In this document: positions 7,182 through 15,936 of the stretch, one piece after another
Layout: the number at the start of each line of letters is the position of its first letter
How positions within the stretch are numbered: position 1 is the stretch's first letter
Assembly: GCA_963744105.1 (NCBI GenBank)
Contig: CAVUSJ010000008.1
Span: 124,001 to 188,000, forward strand
Reading direction: 5' to 3'
DNA from: DASUPK01 sp963744105
GTDB lineage: Bacteria; Actinomycetota; Thermoleophilia; Solirubrobacterales; 70-9
Length of the DNA: 64,000 nucleotides
Translations under genes and position numbers: made by a program
Notes under the pieces: generated by a model
Told to the model about the DNA's origin: nothing
Database searches by the model: none
The model's input: only the letters and a program-made list of their open reading frames with translations

Positions 7182-9739
7182 CCAAGCTTGCGCTCAGGGG
7201 AATGGCCGAGCGGAAGCTGCGCTCGGCCCTGACCGCAATCGCTGTGCTCCTCGGAGTGGCGATGATCTCCGGCACCTACGTGCTCACCGATGGGATCAAG
7301 GGCTCGTTCAAGAAGATCAACGAGACCGCCAACCAGGGCACCGACGCGGTCCTCTCCCCCAAGACCGAGTTCAACAGCAGCTTCTCCCAGACCGAGAAGC
7401 TGCCCGCGTCATTGGTCGGGCGCGTGCGCGCTCTGCCGCAGGTGGAGAAGGCGGCCGGCGCGATGCAGGCGTTCGGGGCCCTCGTCGTCGATGGCAAGCC
7501 GGTCACCCAGTTCGGCGGGCCGAACCTGGTCTTCGGCATGACCCCCGAGCCCTTCGACCCCACCTCACCCGTGGAGGGACGGGATCCCTCCGCACCGGGA
7601 GAGATCGCCGTCAGCCATGACCTGGCCAAGGACCACGGCATCGAGGTGGGAGACCGGGTCGGTCTCGAGACCTCGCACGGGACCAAGCAGGTGACGGTGG
7701 TCGGACTGGTCGACTTCGGCGGCTCGGGGTCCGCAGCCGGATACGGCTTCACGATGGCCACGCCCGGCGACATCCAGCGCTGGTACGACCAGGAGGGGCA
7801 GGTCGGTCAGATCTCGGTCGCCGCCCGGCCCGGGGTCTCGCCGGAAGCGCTCGTCAGCGCGATCCGCTCGATCGTCCCGGCCAGCGTGAAGGTCCAGACC
7901 GGGCAGCAGAATGCCGACGAGCAAGCGAAGCAGATCTCCAGCTCCATCAACTCCTTCCTCGGCCCGGCCCTGCTTGCGTTCGCCGGCGCCGCCCTCCTGG
8001 TCGGCGCGTTCATCATCTTCAACACGTTCTCCATCTCCGTTGCGGAGCGAACGCGCGAGTTCGCCTCGCTGCGCACGCTGGGCGCGACGCGCGGGCAGGT
8101 CCTTCGCTCCGTCGCCGTCGAGGCGCTCACCATCGGGGTGTTCGCCTCCGTCGCCGGCCTCTTCGGCGGCGTTCTCTTTGCCAAGGGGATCGGCGCGCTC
8201 TTCAAGGCCGCGGGTGCCGGGATACCGACGGAGAACCTGATCCTCGCCACGCGCACCGTGATCGTCGCGCTCGCGGTGGGGATCGGGATCACGATGGTCG
8301 CCGCAATCGGCCCCGCCGTGCGAGCGACCAGGATCCCGCCCGCGCTCGCGCTGGAGGAGGGAGCGCGCCTGGCCCCGTCTCGCGCTTCGCGCTTCGCGCC
8401 CTACATCGCCGCCGTCGTCACGCTCGGTGGACTCGCTCTGCTCGTCTACGGCCTCTTCGGCTCCGGGCCGGCCGCCGACAAGCTGCTCGGAATGGGCGGC
8501 GGCGCGGTGCTGCTCTTCATCGGTCTCGCTCTCGTCGCCAAGTACATCGTGCGGCCGATCGCTGCGGCCATCGGACTGCCGCTCGAGCGGCTCTCTTCCG
8601 TCGTCGGCCAGCTCGCCCGGGAGAACGCCCAGCGAAACCCCGCGCGCACGGCGCTCACCGCCGCGGCGCTGATGGTCGGCCTGGGCCTCGTCGTCTTCGT
8701 CGCCGTCTTCACCGCCGGCCTCAAGGCGTCCATCGACGGGGCGATCAACCGCCTGGTCACCGCCCAGATCATCGTCCGCGCCGAGAGCGGCGGCTTCCAG
8801 CCGATCCCGCGGCGCGTCCAGGCGATCGCCTCACAGGTGCCCGGGGTGGCGACGACCAGCGGCATCCTCTACGACCAGGTCGAGGTCAACGGCCAGCGCT
8901 CCAACCTGCTCTATGACGACCTCGGCGGAGTCGAGCCGTCCCGGTTGAGCGCCGGGTACAAGTTCGACTGGATCCACGGCTCCGATGCGACGCTGTCGCG
9001 GCTCAACGGGGACAACGTCGTGATCGAGGAGCAGTTCGCCAAGGCCCATCACGTCGGCATCGGCGACAGCTTCAAGGTCGTGACGCCCTCGGGTGGCACC
9101 GCGACGCTGACGGCGATCGGCGAGTACCGGGACCCGACGATCCTTCAGGGCATGCTGGCGAACCGGCGGACACTCGAGGGGATCTCCGAGGCGCGCGACC
9201 CCTTCATCATCCTCGTGTCGACCCGGCCCGGCGCCGACCCCGCCGTGGTGCAGAGCCAGATGGAGGCCGCTCTGCAGCGCTTCCCCGTCGCCAAGGTCAA
9301 CTCACAGCAGGGCTTCAAGGACCAGGTCTCGAAGCAGACCGACCAGATCGTCTATCTGCTCTACGCGCTGCTCGCGATGAGCGTCGTGATCTCCCTGTTC
9401 GGCATCGCCAACAGCCTCTTCCTCTCGATCCACGAGCGGACCCGGGAGTTCGGCCTGCTGCGGGCGATCGGCGCCACCCGCCGCCAGGTGCGGCGCATGG
9501 TCCGCTACGAGAGCGCGATCACGGCCGCCATCGGAGGGGTGCTCGGCATAGCGGTCGGGATCCTCTTCGGCGCGCTGATCACCGCCTCCCTCAACGAGCT
9601 CGGCCTCGTCTTCCGGATCCCGGTTGGCCAGCTCGTCATCTTCTTCGTGCTCGCCGTGATCGTCGGCATCATCGGAGCGGTGCTGCCGGCGCGGCGCGGC
9701 GCTCGGATCGACGTCATGCAGGCGGTCCATTACGAATGA
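7178..9739 (+). CDS. FtsX/MacB-like ABC permease, two-module
   Basis: An 853-residue permease made of two FtsX-type modules. Each has a transmembrane helix, an extracytoplasmic MacB-PCD-like domain and a three-helix bundle; the bundles are recognisable by ERTREFASLRTLGATRGQVLRSV in the first half and ERTREFGLLRAIGATRRQVRRMV in the second. The start is TTG 7178, overlapping the preceding stop (TTGA), because MTKLALRGMAERKLRSALT matches the usual family N-terminus; ATG 7202 is an alternative. It probably pairs with the ATPase upstream. The next gene starts inside its last codons (ATGA). Confidence 0.92.
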   Translation: MTKLALRGMAERKLRSALTAIAVLLGVAMISGTYVLTDGIKGSFKKINETANQGTDAVLSPKTEFNSSFSQTEKLPASLVGRVRALPQVEKAAGAMQAFGALVVDGKPVTQFGGPNLVFGMTPEPFDPTSPVEGRDPSAPGEIAVSHDLAKDHGIEVGDRVGLETSHGTKQVTVVGLVDFGGSGSAAGYGFTMATPGDIQRWYDQEGQVGQISVAARPGVSPEALVSAIRSIVPASVKVQTGQQNADEQAKQISSSINSFLGPALLAFAGAALLVGAFIIFNTFSISVAERTREFASLRTLGATRGQVLRSVAVEALTIGVFASVAGLFGGVLFAKGIGALFKAAGAGIPTENLILATRTVIVALAVGIGITMVAAIGPAVRATRIPPALALEEGARLAPSRASRFAPYIAAVVTLGGLALLVYGLFGSGPAADKLLGMGGGAVLLFIGLALVAKYIVRPIAAAIGLPLERLSSVVGQLARENAQRNPARTALTAAALMVGLGLVVFVAVFTAGLKASIDGAINRLVTAQIIVRAESGGFQPIPRRVQAIASQVPGVATTSGILYDQVEVNGQRSNLLYDDLGGVEPSRLSAGYKFDWIHGSDATLSRLNGDNVVIEEQFAKAHHVGIGDSFKVVTPSGGTATLTAIGEYRDPTILQGMLANRRTLEGISEARDPFIILVSTRPGADPAVVQSQMEAALQRFPVAKVNSQQGFKDQVSKQTDQIVYLLYALLAMSVVISLFGIANSLFLSIHERTREFGLLRAIGATRRQVRRMVRYESAITAAIGGVLGIAVGILFGALITASLNELGLVFRIPVGQLVIFFVLAVIVGIIGAVLPARRGARIDVMQAVHYE

Positions 9740-10455
9740 CCGATCAGCTGATCGAGCTCGACGGCGTCTCCCGCCGCTACCGAATCGGCGAGGTGACGGT
9801 GACCGCGCTCGAGGAGGTGACGCTGGACGTCAAGCCCGGGGAGTTCACAGTCGTCCTGGGCCCCTCGGGCAGCGGCAAGACCACCCTCCTGAACGTGATC
9901 GGGGCGCTCGACTCCCCGACCGAGGGGACGGTCACGATCGCCGGCCAGGACATCACCCGGGCCTCGCGGGCGGAGCTGTTTCGCTTCCGGCGCCACACCG
10001 TCAGCTTCATCTTCCAGACCTTCAACCTGTTCCCGGCGCTGACAGCGCTCGAGAACGCGGAGTTCGGCGCCGACGTCAGCGGCCGGGGCAAGCCGCGAGA
10101 GGCCGCCCGCGAGACGCTCGAGCGGGTGGGGCTCGGCGACCGGGTCGAGCACTTTCCTCACGAGCTCTCCGGCGGCGAGCAGCAACGGGTGGCGATCGCC
10201 CGCGCCCTTGCCACCGGCAATCCGGTGCTGCTCGCCGACGAGCCGACCGGCGAGCTCGACTTCCGCACCGGAGTCCAGATCCTCGATCTGCTCCATGAGC
10301 AGACCCACCGGGAGGGCACCGCCGTCCTGGTCGTCACTCACAACCGCGAGATCGCGCGCGTCGCCCACCGGGTGATCGAGCTGAGCAGCGGGCGGGTGGT
10401 GTCTGACGCACCCAATCCCGGCGGGCCGGCCGACATCGCCGACCTGCACTGGTAG
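9736..10455 (+). CDS. ABC exporter ATPase (MacB/LolD type), second copy
   Basis: A 239-residue ATPase with Walker A GPSGSGKT (42-49), Q-loop FIFQTFNLFPALTAL, signature LSGGEQQRVAIARAL, Walker B VLLADEPTGELD and switch VVTHN. It is clearly paralogous to the first ATPase of the operon but lacks its N-terminal leader. It overlaps the upstream permease by 4 bp and is followed 3 bp later by another FtsX-like permease, so the operon encodes two ATPase/permease pairs. Confidence 0.92.
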   Translation: MTDQLIELDGVSRRYRIGEVTVTALEEVTLDVKPGEFTVVLGPSGSGKTTLLNVIGALDSPTEGTVTIAGQDITRASRAELFRFRRHTVSFIFQTFNLFPALTALENAEFGADVSGRGKPREAARETLERVGLGDRVEHFPHELSGGEQQRVAIARALATGNPVLLADEPTGELDFRTGVQILDLLHEQTHREGTAVLVVTHNREIARVAHRVIELSSGRVVSDAPNPGGPADIADLHW

Positions 10456-10458
10456 CCG

Positions 10459-12912
10459 ATGCACAGGGGCCCCTTCTGGCTGCGCTGGTCATGGCGAGAC
10501 CTGAAGGGAAGGTGGCTGCTGGTCGTCGCCATTGCCCTTGTCCTGGCAATCGGCACGGGGATCTACTCGGGCCTCGGCAGCCTCGAGAACTGGCGCAAGG
10601 CGTCAAACGACGCCAGCTTCGCCGCCCTCAACGCACATGACCTGAAGATCACCATGACCGAGGGGTCCCGAGCGCCGGCGGGAACGCTGCGCAAGGTGGT
10701 CGAGTCGCTTCCGGCCGCGGACCAGGTCTCGGCGGTCAGCGAGCGCCTGATCCTTCCAACCCAATTCGAAATCGCCAGGCCGGGCGAGGGCCCCCTGGTG
10801 ACGGGTGGGCAGATCGTCGGGTCCGAGCTCGGTCCTCACGGGCCACCGGTGGACGGCGTGGCGGCCGAGAGCGGGCGCGGCCTCCGCAGCGGCGACTCCC
10901 GGCAACCGATCGCCGTGCTCGACGCGAGCTACGGCACCCTGCACGACCTGCCCCCGACGGGAATGCTTCAGGTCGCCGGCGGGACGAAGCTGCGCTACGT
11001 CGGACAGGGCCGCTCCCCGGAGTACTTCCTCGTCACCAGGCCGGCGGGCGGCGACTTCGGTGGCGCCGAGGCGAGCTTCGCCGTCGTCTTCACCTCGCTT
11101 GGGACGGCCCAGCGGATCGCCGGAGGGCCTCCCACCGTCAACGACGCCGTCCTCACCCTGCGCCGGGGCGCCGACCCGGCACTGGTGCGCCGCCAACTCG
11201 AGGCCGCTCTCGCCCACAGCGTGCCGGGAACCGAGGTGACGACCCTGGCGGACGAGCCGGCCCATCGGATTCTCTACAAGGATGCGGAGGGCGACCAGCA
11301 GATGTTCGAGATCTTCGCCTACCTGATCCTGGCGGGCGCGGCCTTCGCGGCCTTCAACCTGGCGAGCCGGATCGTCGAGGCGCAGCGGCGAGAGATCGGC
11401 ATCGGGATGGCGCTCGGGGTGCCCCCGAAGGAGCTCGCGATCCGCCCGCTGCTGCTGGGCGCGGAGATCGCCGTGGCGGGCACCGTCTTCGGCCTCGCGC
11501 TCGGGCTGCTTGCCGGGGAGGTGTTTCGCAAGGCGCTGGAGGATCTCCTCCCGCTGCCCGTGATGCGGACGCCGTTCGAGCTCCACGTCTTCGTCAGGGG
11601 GGCGCTGGTAGGGCTGCTGCTTCCCCTGGTGGCCACGGCGATACCCGTCTGGCGCGGGGTGCGGGTGCCACCGATCGACGCGATCCGGGTCGGCTTCCGC
11701 TCCGCCGGCTCCAGCGGGCTCGCAGGGCTTGGGAAGCGGCTCCATGTCCCCGGATCCGCGCTCGTGCAGATGCCCATCCGGAACGTACTGCGAGCGCCGA
11801 GGCGGACCCTGCTGACCGCGCTCGGGGTGGGCGCCATCGTGTCGGTGGTTGTGGCCTTCTCCGGGGTCGTGGACTCCTTCGTCGGCACGATCAACAGCAG
11901 CGAGCGGGAGGTCGCGGGCGCCACACCCTCCCGGATCACGGTCTCGCTCGACGGCTTCCACCCGGACCGATCCGCCCTGGTGCGCTCCGTCGAGCGGGCG
12001 CCAGGGGTGCGTGCCGCGGAGGGGCGCCTGCAGGTGCCCGGCAAGCTCGCCTCGGGCGGCGTGCAGTTCGACGCACTGATCGGACTGCAGAACAGCCGCA
12101 ACCGGCTCTGGCAGCCCACCGTCGCCTCGGGGACGGGGCTTCGGCCCGGCGAGAGCGGGATCCTGATCTCCAGGGAGGCCGCCCGCGACCTGGATGTGTC
12201 GGTCGGCGACGAGATCACCGTGACCTACCCACGCCGGATCGGCCGCCGGGCCCTCACACAGGCGCAGGCGCGCGTCCGCGTGGTCGGCCTCCACCCGGAT
12301 CCGTTTCGGAGCTTCGCCTACATGGACGCAAGCCAAGCGCGGCGCATGGGCCTCATGGGCCTGGTGAACCAGGTCGACGTCGAGCCGGCGCCCGGAACCT
12401 CCGAGCAGGACCTGAAGCGCACTCTGTTCGCCATTCCCAGCGTCGCCGGAGTGGAGCGGGCCACCGCGAGCGCCGAGTTCGTCCGCAAGCGGATGGACGA
12501 CTTCCTGGGGATCATCCGGGTCACCGAGCTGTTCGCCCTGCTGCTCGCGCTGCTGATCGCCTTCAACTCAACCAGCATCAGCGCCGATGAGCGCAGCCGG
12601 GAGAACGCGACGATGATGGCCTTCGGGATCAGAGCGCGGGGGGCGGTCGGGCTCTCGATGGTGGAGGGCACGATCATCGGACTGCTCGGCACGCTGGCCG
12701 GGATCGCGATCGGTGTCGGCATCCTCAACTACGTCCTCAACGTGACGCTGCCCGAGACGCTGCCCGACCTGGGAGTGCTGCCCACCATCGGTCTCGGGAC
12801 GATCGCGAAGGCCTTCGGGATGGGAGTGGTGGCCGTGGGACTGGCGCCCGTGCTCACGGCGCGCCGGGTCCGCCGGATGGACGTTCCCTCGACGTTGCGG
12901 GTGGTCGAGTGA
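10459..12912 (+). CDS. FtsX/MacB-like ABC permease, second copy
   Basis: An 817-residue permease with an N-terminal helix (WLLVVAIALVLAIGTGIYSGLGS), a large extracytoplasmic domain, a three-helix bundle near EAQRREIGIGMALGVPPKEL, a second module beginning NVLRAPRRTLLTALGVGAIVSVV, and a final bundle ending APVLTARRVRRMDVPSTLRVVE. The charged loop DERSRENATMMAFGIRARGAVG replaces the usual ERxREFGxLRAxGAT pattern, so it is more diverged than its partner. Start ATG 10459 lies 3 bp after the second ATPase. Probably pairs with that ATPase. Confidence 0.9.
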   Translation: MHRGPFWLRWSWRDLKGRWLLVVAIALVLAIGTGIYSGLGSLENWRKASNDASFAALNAHDLKITMTEGSRAPAGTLRKVVESLPAADQVSAVSERLILPTQFEIARPGEGPLVTGGQIVGSELGPHGPPVDGVAAESGRGLRSGDSRQPIAVLDASYGTLHDLPPTGMLQVAGGTKLRYVGQGRSPEYFLVTRPAGGDFGGAEASFAVVFTSLGTAQRIAGGPPTVNDAVLTLRRGADPALVRRQLEAALAHSVPGTEVTTLADEPAHRILYKDAEGDQQMFEIFAYLILAGAAFAAFNLASRIVEAQRREIGIGMALGVPPKELAIRPLLLGAEIAVAGTVFGLALGLLAGEVFRKALEDLLPLPVMRTPFELHVFVRGALVGLLLPLVATAIPVWRGVRVPPIDAIRVGFRSAGSSGLAGLGKRLHVPGSALVQMPIRNVLRAPRRTLLTALGVGAIVSVVVAFSGVVDSFVGTINSSEREVAGATPSRITVSLDGFHPDRSALVRSVERAPGVRAAEGRLQVPGKLASGGVQFDALIGLQNSRNRLWQPTVASGTGLRPGESGILISREAARDLDVSVGDEITVTYPRRIGRRALTQAQARVRVVGLHPDPFRSFAYMDASQARRMGLMGLVNQVDVEPAPGTSEQDLKRTLFAIPSVAGVERATASAEFVRKRMDDFLGIIRVTELFALLLALLIAFNSTSISADERSRENATMMAFGIRARGAVGLSMVEGTIIGLLGTLAGIAIGVGILNYVLNVTLPETLPDLGVLPTIGLGTIAKAFGMGVVAVGLAPVLTARRVRRMDVPSTLRVVE

Positions 12913-12929
12913 GCCCCGGCCGGTCCTTC

Positions 12930-12935
12930 TAACCT
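12930..12935 (+). promoter_or_regulatory. -10 box, leaderless
   Basis: TAACCT ends 6 nt before ATG 12942. It lies in the 29-bp gap after the ABC operon, suggesting the following small gene has its own promoter. Confidence 0.5.
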
Positions 12936-12941
12936 CCCCCC

Positions 12942-13406
12942 ATGCTCCTGGCCACGTTCCAGCTCGGCATCGTCCTGATCGCCGTCGTGGTGGTCGCGCT
13001 GCCGCTCGGAGCGATCGTCTTCGCTCGGGGGGCGGGAGGCGCGCTCAGGGAGATCGGCAAGGGGCCCCTTGCCCTGGAGCAGGACTTCCCGCAGAGCTCG
13101 GGTGCCCCCGTCCACGCCGTCTCGGCCGAGGTCCGCGAGGAGGAGGTCCGGCAGATGATCCAGGCGCGCTCGGACCGGGGCGTCGCCAAGGGGCGCAAGG
13201 CGCTCGACGTCGATGCCGAGGTGGAGAAGCTGCTCGCGTCTGAGACCGGAGGATCCGGCCTCGCCGGCGACAAGGCGCTCCGGGAGGAGGTCCGGCAGCT
13301 CGTCGTGGCCCGGAACGAGCGCCGCAAGCGCCAGGGGAAGAAGCCGCTCGACGTCGAGAAGGAGATCGACCGCCAGCTCAGTGAGCTGGAGAACCTGGGT
13401 CAATAA
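12942..13406 (+). CDS. Membrane-anchored protein with two copies of a charged helical repeat
   Basis: The 154-residue product has one N-terminal membrane helix (LGIVLIAVVVVALPLGAIVFA) and a charged cytoplasmic part. That part carries the same motif twice: VREEEVRQMIQARSDRGVAK followed by GRKALDVDAEVEKLLA, and LREEVRQLVVARNERRKRQG followed by KKPLDVEKEIDRQLSEL, about 70 residues apart. Each unit looks like a helical hairpin ending in a conserved LDV-E-EI/V segment. I do not recognise a named domain; similar short units occur as C-terminal tails in actinobacterial membrane proteins (recollection). Function unknown. Confidence 0.75.
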   Translation: MLLATFQLGIVLIAVVVVALPLGAIVFARGAGGALREIGKGPLALEQDFPQSSGAPVHAVSAEVREEEVRQMIQARSDRGVAKGRKALDVDAEVEKLLASETGGSGLAGDKALREEVRQLVVARNERRKRQGKKPLDVEKEIDRQLSELENLGQ

Positions 13407-13409
13407 GAT
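13404..13409 (+). promoter_or_regulatory. -10 box, leaderless
   Basis: TAAGAT overlaps the stop of the preceding gene and ends 7 nt before ATG 13417. Confidence 0.5.
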
Positions 13410-13416
13410 CCCGGCG

Positions 13417-13776
13417 ATGGAGGCAAGCGACGCAGAGAGCCGAGTGGTGGAGCTGGAGGAGCTCACCGACGTCCCCGGCACCTACTTCAACCCGCAGACC
13501 GAGGTGGTCGTCGTCGTAGACGACTCGGCGTCGATCGACCAGGAGGTCTTCAACATGGAGGCCTACGAGGGCGCGAACTGGGTGCGAATCTCCGACGAGG
13601 TCCCCGTCGACGAGGAGCAGCGCGACAAGCTCCTCGAGGACTTCCAGACCCGGTACCACCCGGGCGCCGGCGGCTCGGTCTCCGAGACCGCCCTCGAGCA
13701 GGGCGACGAAGAGCTCGACGAGGACGAAGAGGGCCAGGACCCGGGGCGCGAGGACGTCGAGGAGCCCGCGGAGTAG
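13417..13776 (+). CDS. Small acidic protein of unknown function
   Basis: A 119-residue, strongly acidic protein without membrane segments. A compact N-terminal part (LTDVPGTYFNPQTEVVVVVDDSASIDQEVFNMEAYEGANWVRISDEVPVDEEQRDKLLEDF) looks folded; the last 45 residues are nearly all Glu, Asp and Gly and are probably disordered. The open frame extends 68 codons upstream inside the previous gene, but ATG 13417 is supported by the -10 box 7 nt before it. It lies 3 bp before the peroxiredoxin gene and is probably co-transcribed. I recognise no family. Confidence 0.65.
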   Translation: MEASDAESRVVELEELTDVPGTYFNPQTEVVVVVDDSASIDQEVFNMEAYEGANWVRISDEVPVDEEQRDKLLEDFQTRYHPGAGGSVSETALEQGDEELDEDEEGQDPGREDVEEPAE

Positions 13777-13779
13777 CGC

Positions 13780-14250
13780 TTGGTCGCCCAGGGGGACACG
13801 GCGCCCGACTTCACCCTGCCCGACCAGGACGGCAACGACGTCACGCTGAGCGAGCTGCGCGGCCAGCCCGTCGTTCTCTACTTCTATCCGAAGGCCGATA
13901 CCCCGGGTTGCACGACGCAGGCCTGCGGGATCCGCGACCACCGCGCGAACTACGAGAGGGCCGGCGCGAAGGTGGTCGGCGTCTCCCCGGACACCGTCAC
14001 GGCACAGCGGAAGTTCGCCGACAAGTTCAATCTCGACTTCACCCTGCTAGGGGACGAGGACCACGAGGTCGCCGACCTCTACGGCGTCTGGGGCGAGAAG
14101 AAGATGTACGGCAAGACCTACGTGGGCGTCCAGCGCGCGACCTTCATCATCGATCCCGAGGGCAAGGTGGCCCACGTGATCCCCAAGGCATCGCCGAAGA
14201 CGCACGACGACGTCGTGCTGGAGGCGCTGGGCGAGCTGGCGTCTGCGTGA
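13780..14250 (+). CDS. bcp: Thiol peroxidase, PrxQ/BCP-type peroxiredoxin
   Basis: A 156-residue peroxiredoxin reducing hydroperoxides with thioredoxin-derived electrons. The peroxidatic Cys44 is in YPKADTPGCTTQAC and the resolving Cys49 is five residues later, the hallmark of the two-Cys alpha-type PrxQ group. VVGVSPDTVTAQRKFADKFNLDFTLLGD and ATFIIDPEGKVAHV complete the fold. Start TTG 13780 lies 3 bp after the acidic gene; no ATG or GTG exists before the conserved region. Its TGA overlaps the GTG of the following DUF3224 gene. Confidence 0.93.
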   Translation: MVAQGDTAPDFTLPDQDGNDVTLSELRGQPVVLYFYPKADTPGCTTQACGIRDHRANYERAGAKVVGVSPDTVTAQRKFADKFNLDFTLLGDEDHEVADLYGVWGEKKMYGKTYVGVQRATFIIDPEGKVAHVIPKASPKTHDDVVLEALGELASA

Positions 14251-14633
14251 ACGCCTCCGCCCCGTTCACCAACGACCGCTACGACGAGGAGGCCTACGCC
14301 GAGGCCGACGGCGTCGAGCTGAGCCGCGTACACATCCGACGGACCTTCACCGGCGACCTCGAGGGCGAGAGCACGGCCGAGCTGATGATCGCCAAGTCCG
14401 AGGGCGGCGGCGGGTACGTCGGCCACGACCGGATCACGGGCACCCTCGGCGGCAGGACCGGCGGGTTCGTCTTCCAGCACACGGGCCTGATGGGCCCGGA
14501 CGGCGTCACCAACACGGGCACGATCGTCCCCGGCAGCGGCACCGGCGAGCTCGAGGGAATCACCGGCGACGGCACCATGCTCGCCGATGAGGAGGGCAAC
14601 CACACCCTCACGCTCACCTACGAGCTCGCGTAG
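14247..14633 (+). CDS. DUF3224 domain protein
   Basis: A 128-residue protein matching the DUF3224 pattern: an N-terminal beta-strand with RTFTGDLEGESTAELMIAKS, then YVGHDRITGTLGGRTGGFVFQHTG and a GTIVPGSGTGELEGITGDG turn. The family is a small beta-barrel, probably allene-oxide-cyclase-like, of unknown activity. Start GTG 14247 overlaps the peroxiredoxin stop (GTGA), giving translational coupling. Confidence 0.85.
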   Translation: MNASAPFTNDRYDEEAYAEADGVELSRVHIRRTFTGDLEGESTAELMIAKSEGGGGYVGHDRITGTLGGRTGGFVFQHTGLMGPDGVTNTGTIVPGSGTGELEGITGDGTMLADEEGNHTLTLTYELA

Positions 14634-14710
14634 GCGCCCGGGTCACTCGCAGGGGGCACCGCACCCCGTTGCTGACGTGTGGCGGCTGGGCGGAGCCGTT
14701 GGAGGAATAG

Positions 14711-14777
14711 TTGGCGCGTTTTTGGCGGATAGCGACAGGAAGGCGCCAATTGGCGCGTTCCTTCGGCATATCCGAAG
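14711..14777. terminator. Nested inverted and direct repeats between convergent genes
   Basis: The 163-bp gap between DUF3224 and the antiporter gene holds TTGGCGCGTT twice (14711-14720, 14750-14759), a perfect 14-bp palindrome GCGCCAATTGGCGC (14743-14756) inside a longer imperfect one, and a hairpin CTTCGG-CATAT-CCGAAG (14761-14777) followed by AAAG. It could terminate both convergent transcripts. No gene is seen in the gap. Confidence 0.45.
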
Positions 14778-14796
14778 AAAGTCGCCAAATTCCCGG

Positions 14797-15933
14797 CTAG
14801 GCGAAGCCGAAAGCGAGCGCCAGCACCGCATAGACGAGCAGGAGCTGCAGGCCCTCGTACCAGGTGGATTCGCCCTCCTGGGTGACCTGGTTGGCGATGA
14901 TCGCCGCAATCGCCAGGGCCGCCAGCTCCAGGCCGTTGAAGACCAGCGGCATCGGCTCCGGGCCGATGAAGAACGAGCAGAGGACCAGCACCGGCGCGAC
15001 GAAGAGGGCGACCTGGGCGCTCGAGCCGATCGCGATGTTGACCGCCAGGCTCATCTTGTTCTTGTAGGCGACGAGGACCGCGACCCAGTGCTCCGCGGCG
15101 TTGCCGACGATCGCGACGACGATCGCCCCGATGAAGAACTCGGAGAGGCCGATCGCGTGGGAGGTCTCCTCGATCGAGCCGACGAGGATCTCGGAGAGCA
15201 CGCCGACCAGCGCACCGGAGATCGCCAGGGCCAGAACCGACCGGCGCGTGCTCCAGTCGCCGCGGTCCTCCGTGCTCGACTCGTCCTCGTGCGGGTTGAA
15301 GAGGCGGGCGTGGGTCCGCAGCGAGAAGAGCAGCCCCGCGGCGTAGGAGAAGATCAGGACGCAGGCGACGGCCAACGAGAGATGCTCGAGCGTGCTGCCG
15401 TAGTTGACGATCGCGTCACCGGGATGCGGCAGGCGGATCCCCTCGACCAGGGCGAAGACGCCGGGCATGATCAGCGCCGCGACCGCGAGCAGCAGCATGG
15501 TGGACTGGGCGCTCGCCGCCGTCTGCCCGAACTTCTGCACCCCGTGGCTTCGGCCGCCCGTGAGGCCGCCGACCAGCATCGCGGCCCCCATCACCAGGAG
15601 GATGTTGCCGAGGATCGATCCGATCAGGGAGGCCTTGACGACCTCGTGCAAGCCCTTCCCGAGCGCGAACAGGGCGATGATCAGCTCGGGCGCGTTGCCG
15701 AAGGTCACGTTGAGCAGGCCCCCGATGACGTTGCCCGAGCGCTCGGCGAGCTCCTCCGTCGCCCGTCCCATCATCGCCGCGGGCGGGATCAGAGCCACCG
15801 CCGAGACGAAGAAGATGACCGTCGCCGGGGCCCCGGCCAGATCAACGATCACCGCCGCCACGATCAGCGGCGAGAGCAGATAGGGCCAGCTGTCGGCTCC
15901 GAGAAGCCTCTTCCTGTCCGTCAATACACTCAA
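14797..15933 (-). CDS. Ca2+/H+ antiporter (CaCA family)
   Basis: A 378-residue membrane protein with about eleven hydrophobic segments arranged as two inverted halves. The alpha-repeats are readable: NVTFGNAPELIIALFAL with SLIGSILGNILLVMG in the first half and GNAAEHWVAVLVAYKNKMSLAVNIAIGSSAQVALFVAP in the second, where GNAPE and GNAAEH carry the ion-coordinating Glu. It exports Ca2+ against proton influx. The start is TTG 15933 (TTG 15924 is an alternative); a TAGGCT box at 15949-15944 on the minus strand gives an almost leaderless transcript. Only 3 bp separate it from the divergent oxidoreductase start. Confidence 0.9.
   Translation of the reverse strand: MSVLTDRKRLLGADSWPYLLSPLIVAAVIVDLAGAPATVIFFVSAVALIPPAAMMGRATEELAERSGNVIGGLLNVTFGNAPELIIALFALGKGLHEVVKASLIGSILGNILLVMGAAMLVGGLTGGRSHGVQKFGQTAASAQSTMLLLAVAALIMPGVFALVEGIRLPHPGDAIVNYGSTLEHLSLAVACVLIFSYAAGLLFSLRTHARLFNPHEDESSTEDRGDWSTRRSVLALAISGALVGVLSEILVGSIEETSHAIGLSEFFIGAIVVAIVGNAAEHWVAVLVAYKNKMSLAVNIAIGSSAQVALFVAPVLVLCSFFIGPEPMPLVFNGLELAALAIAAIIANQVTQEGESTWYEGLQLLLVYAVLALAFGFA
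15925..15930 (+). promoter_or_regulatory. -10 box, leaderless, inside the divergent antiporter gene
   Basis: TACACT ends 6 nt before GTG 15937. The box lies inside the first codons of the divergent antiporter gene, so promoters and coding starts of both genes overlap. Confidence 0.55.
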
Positions 15934-15936
15934 ACC

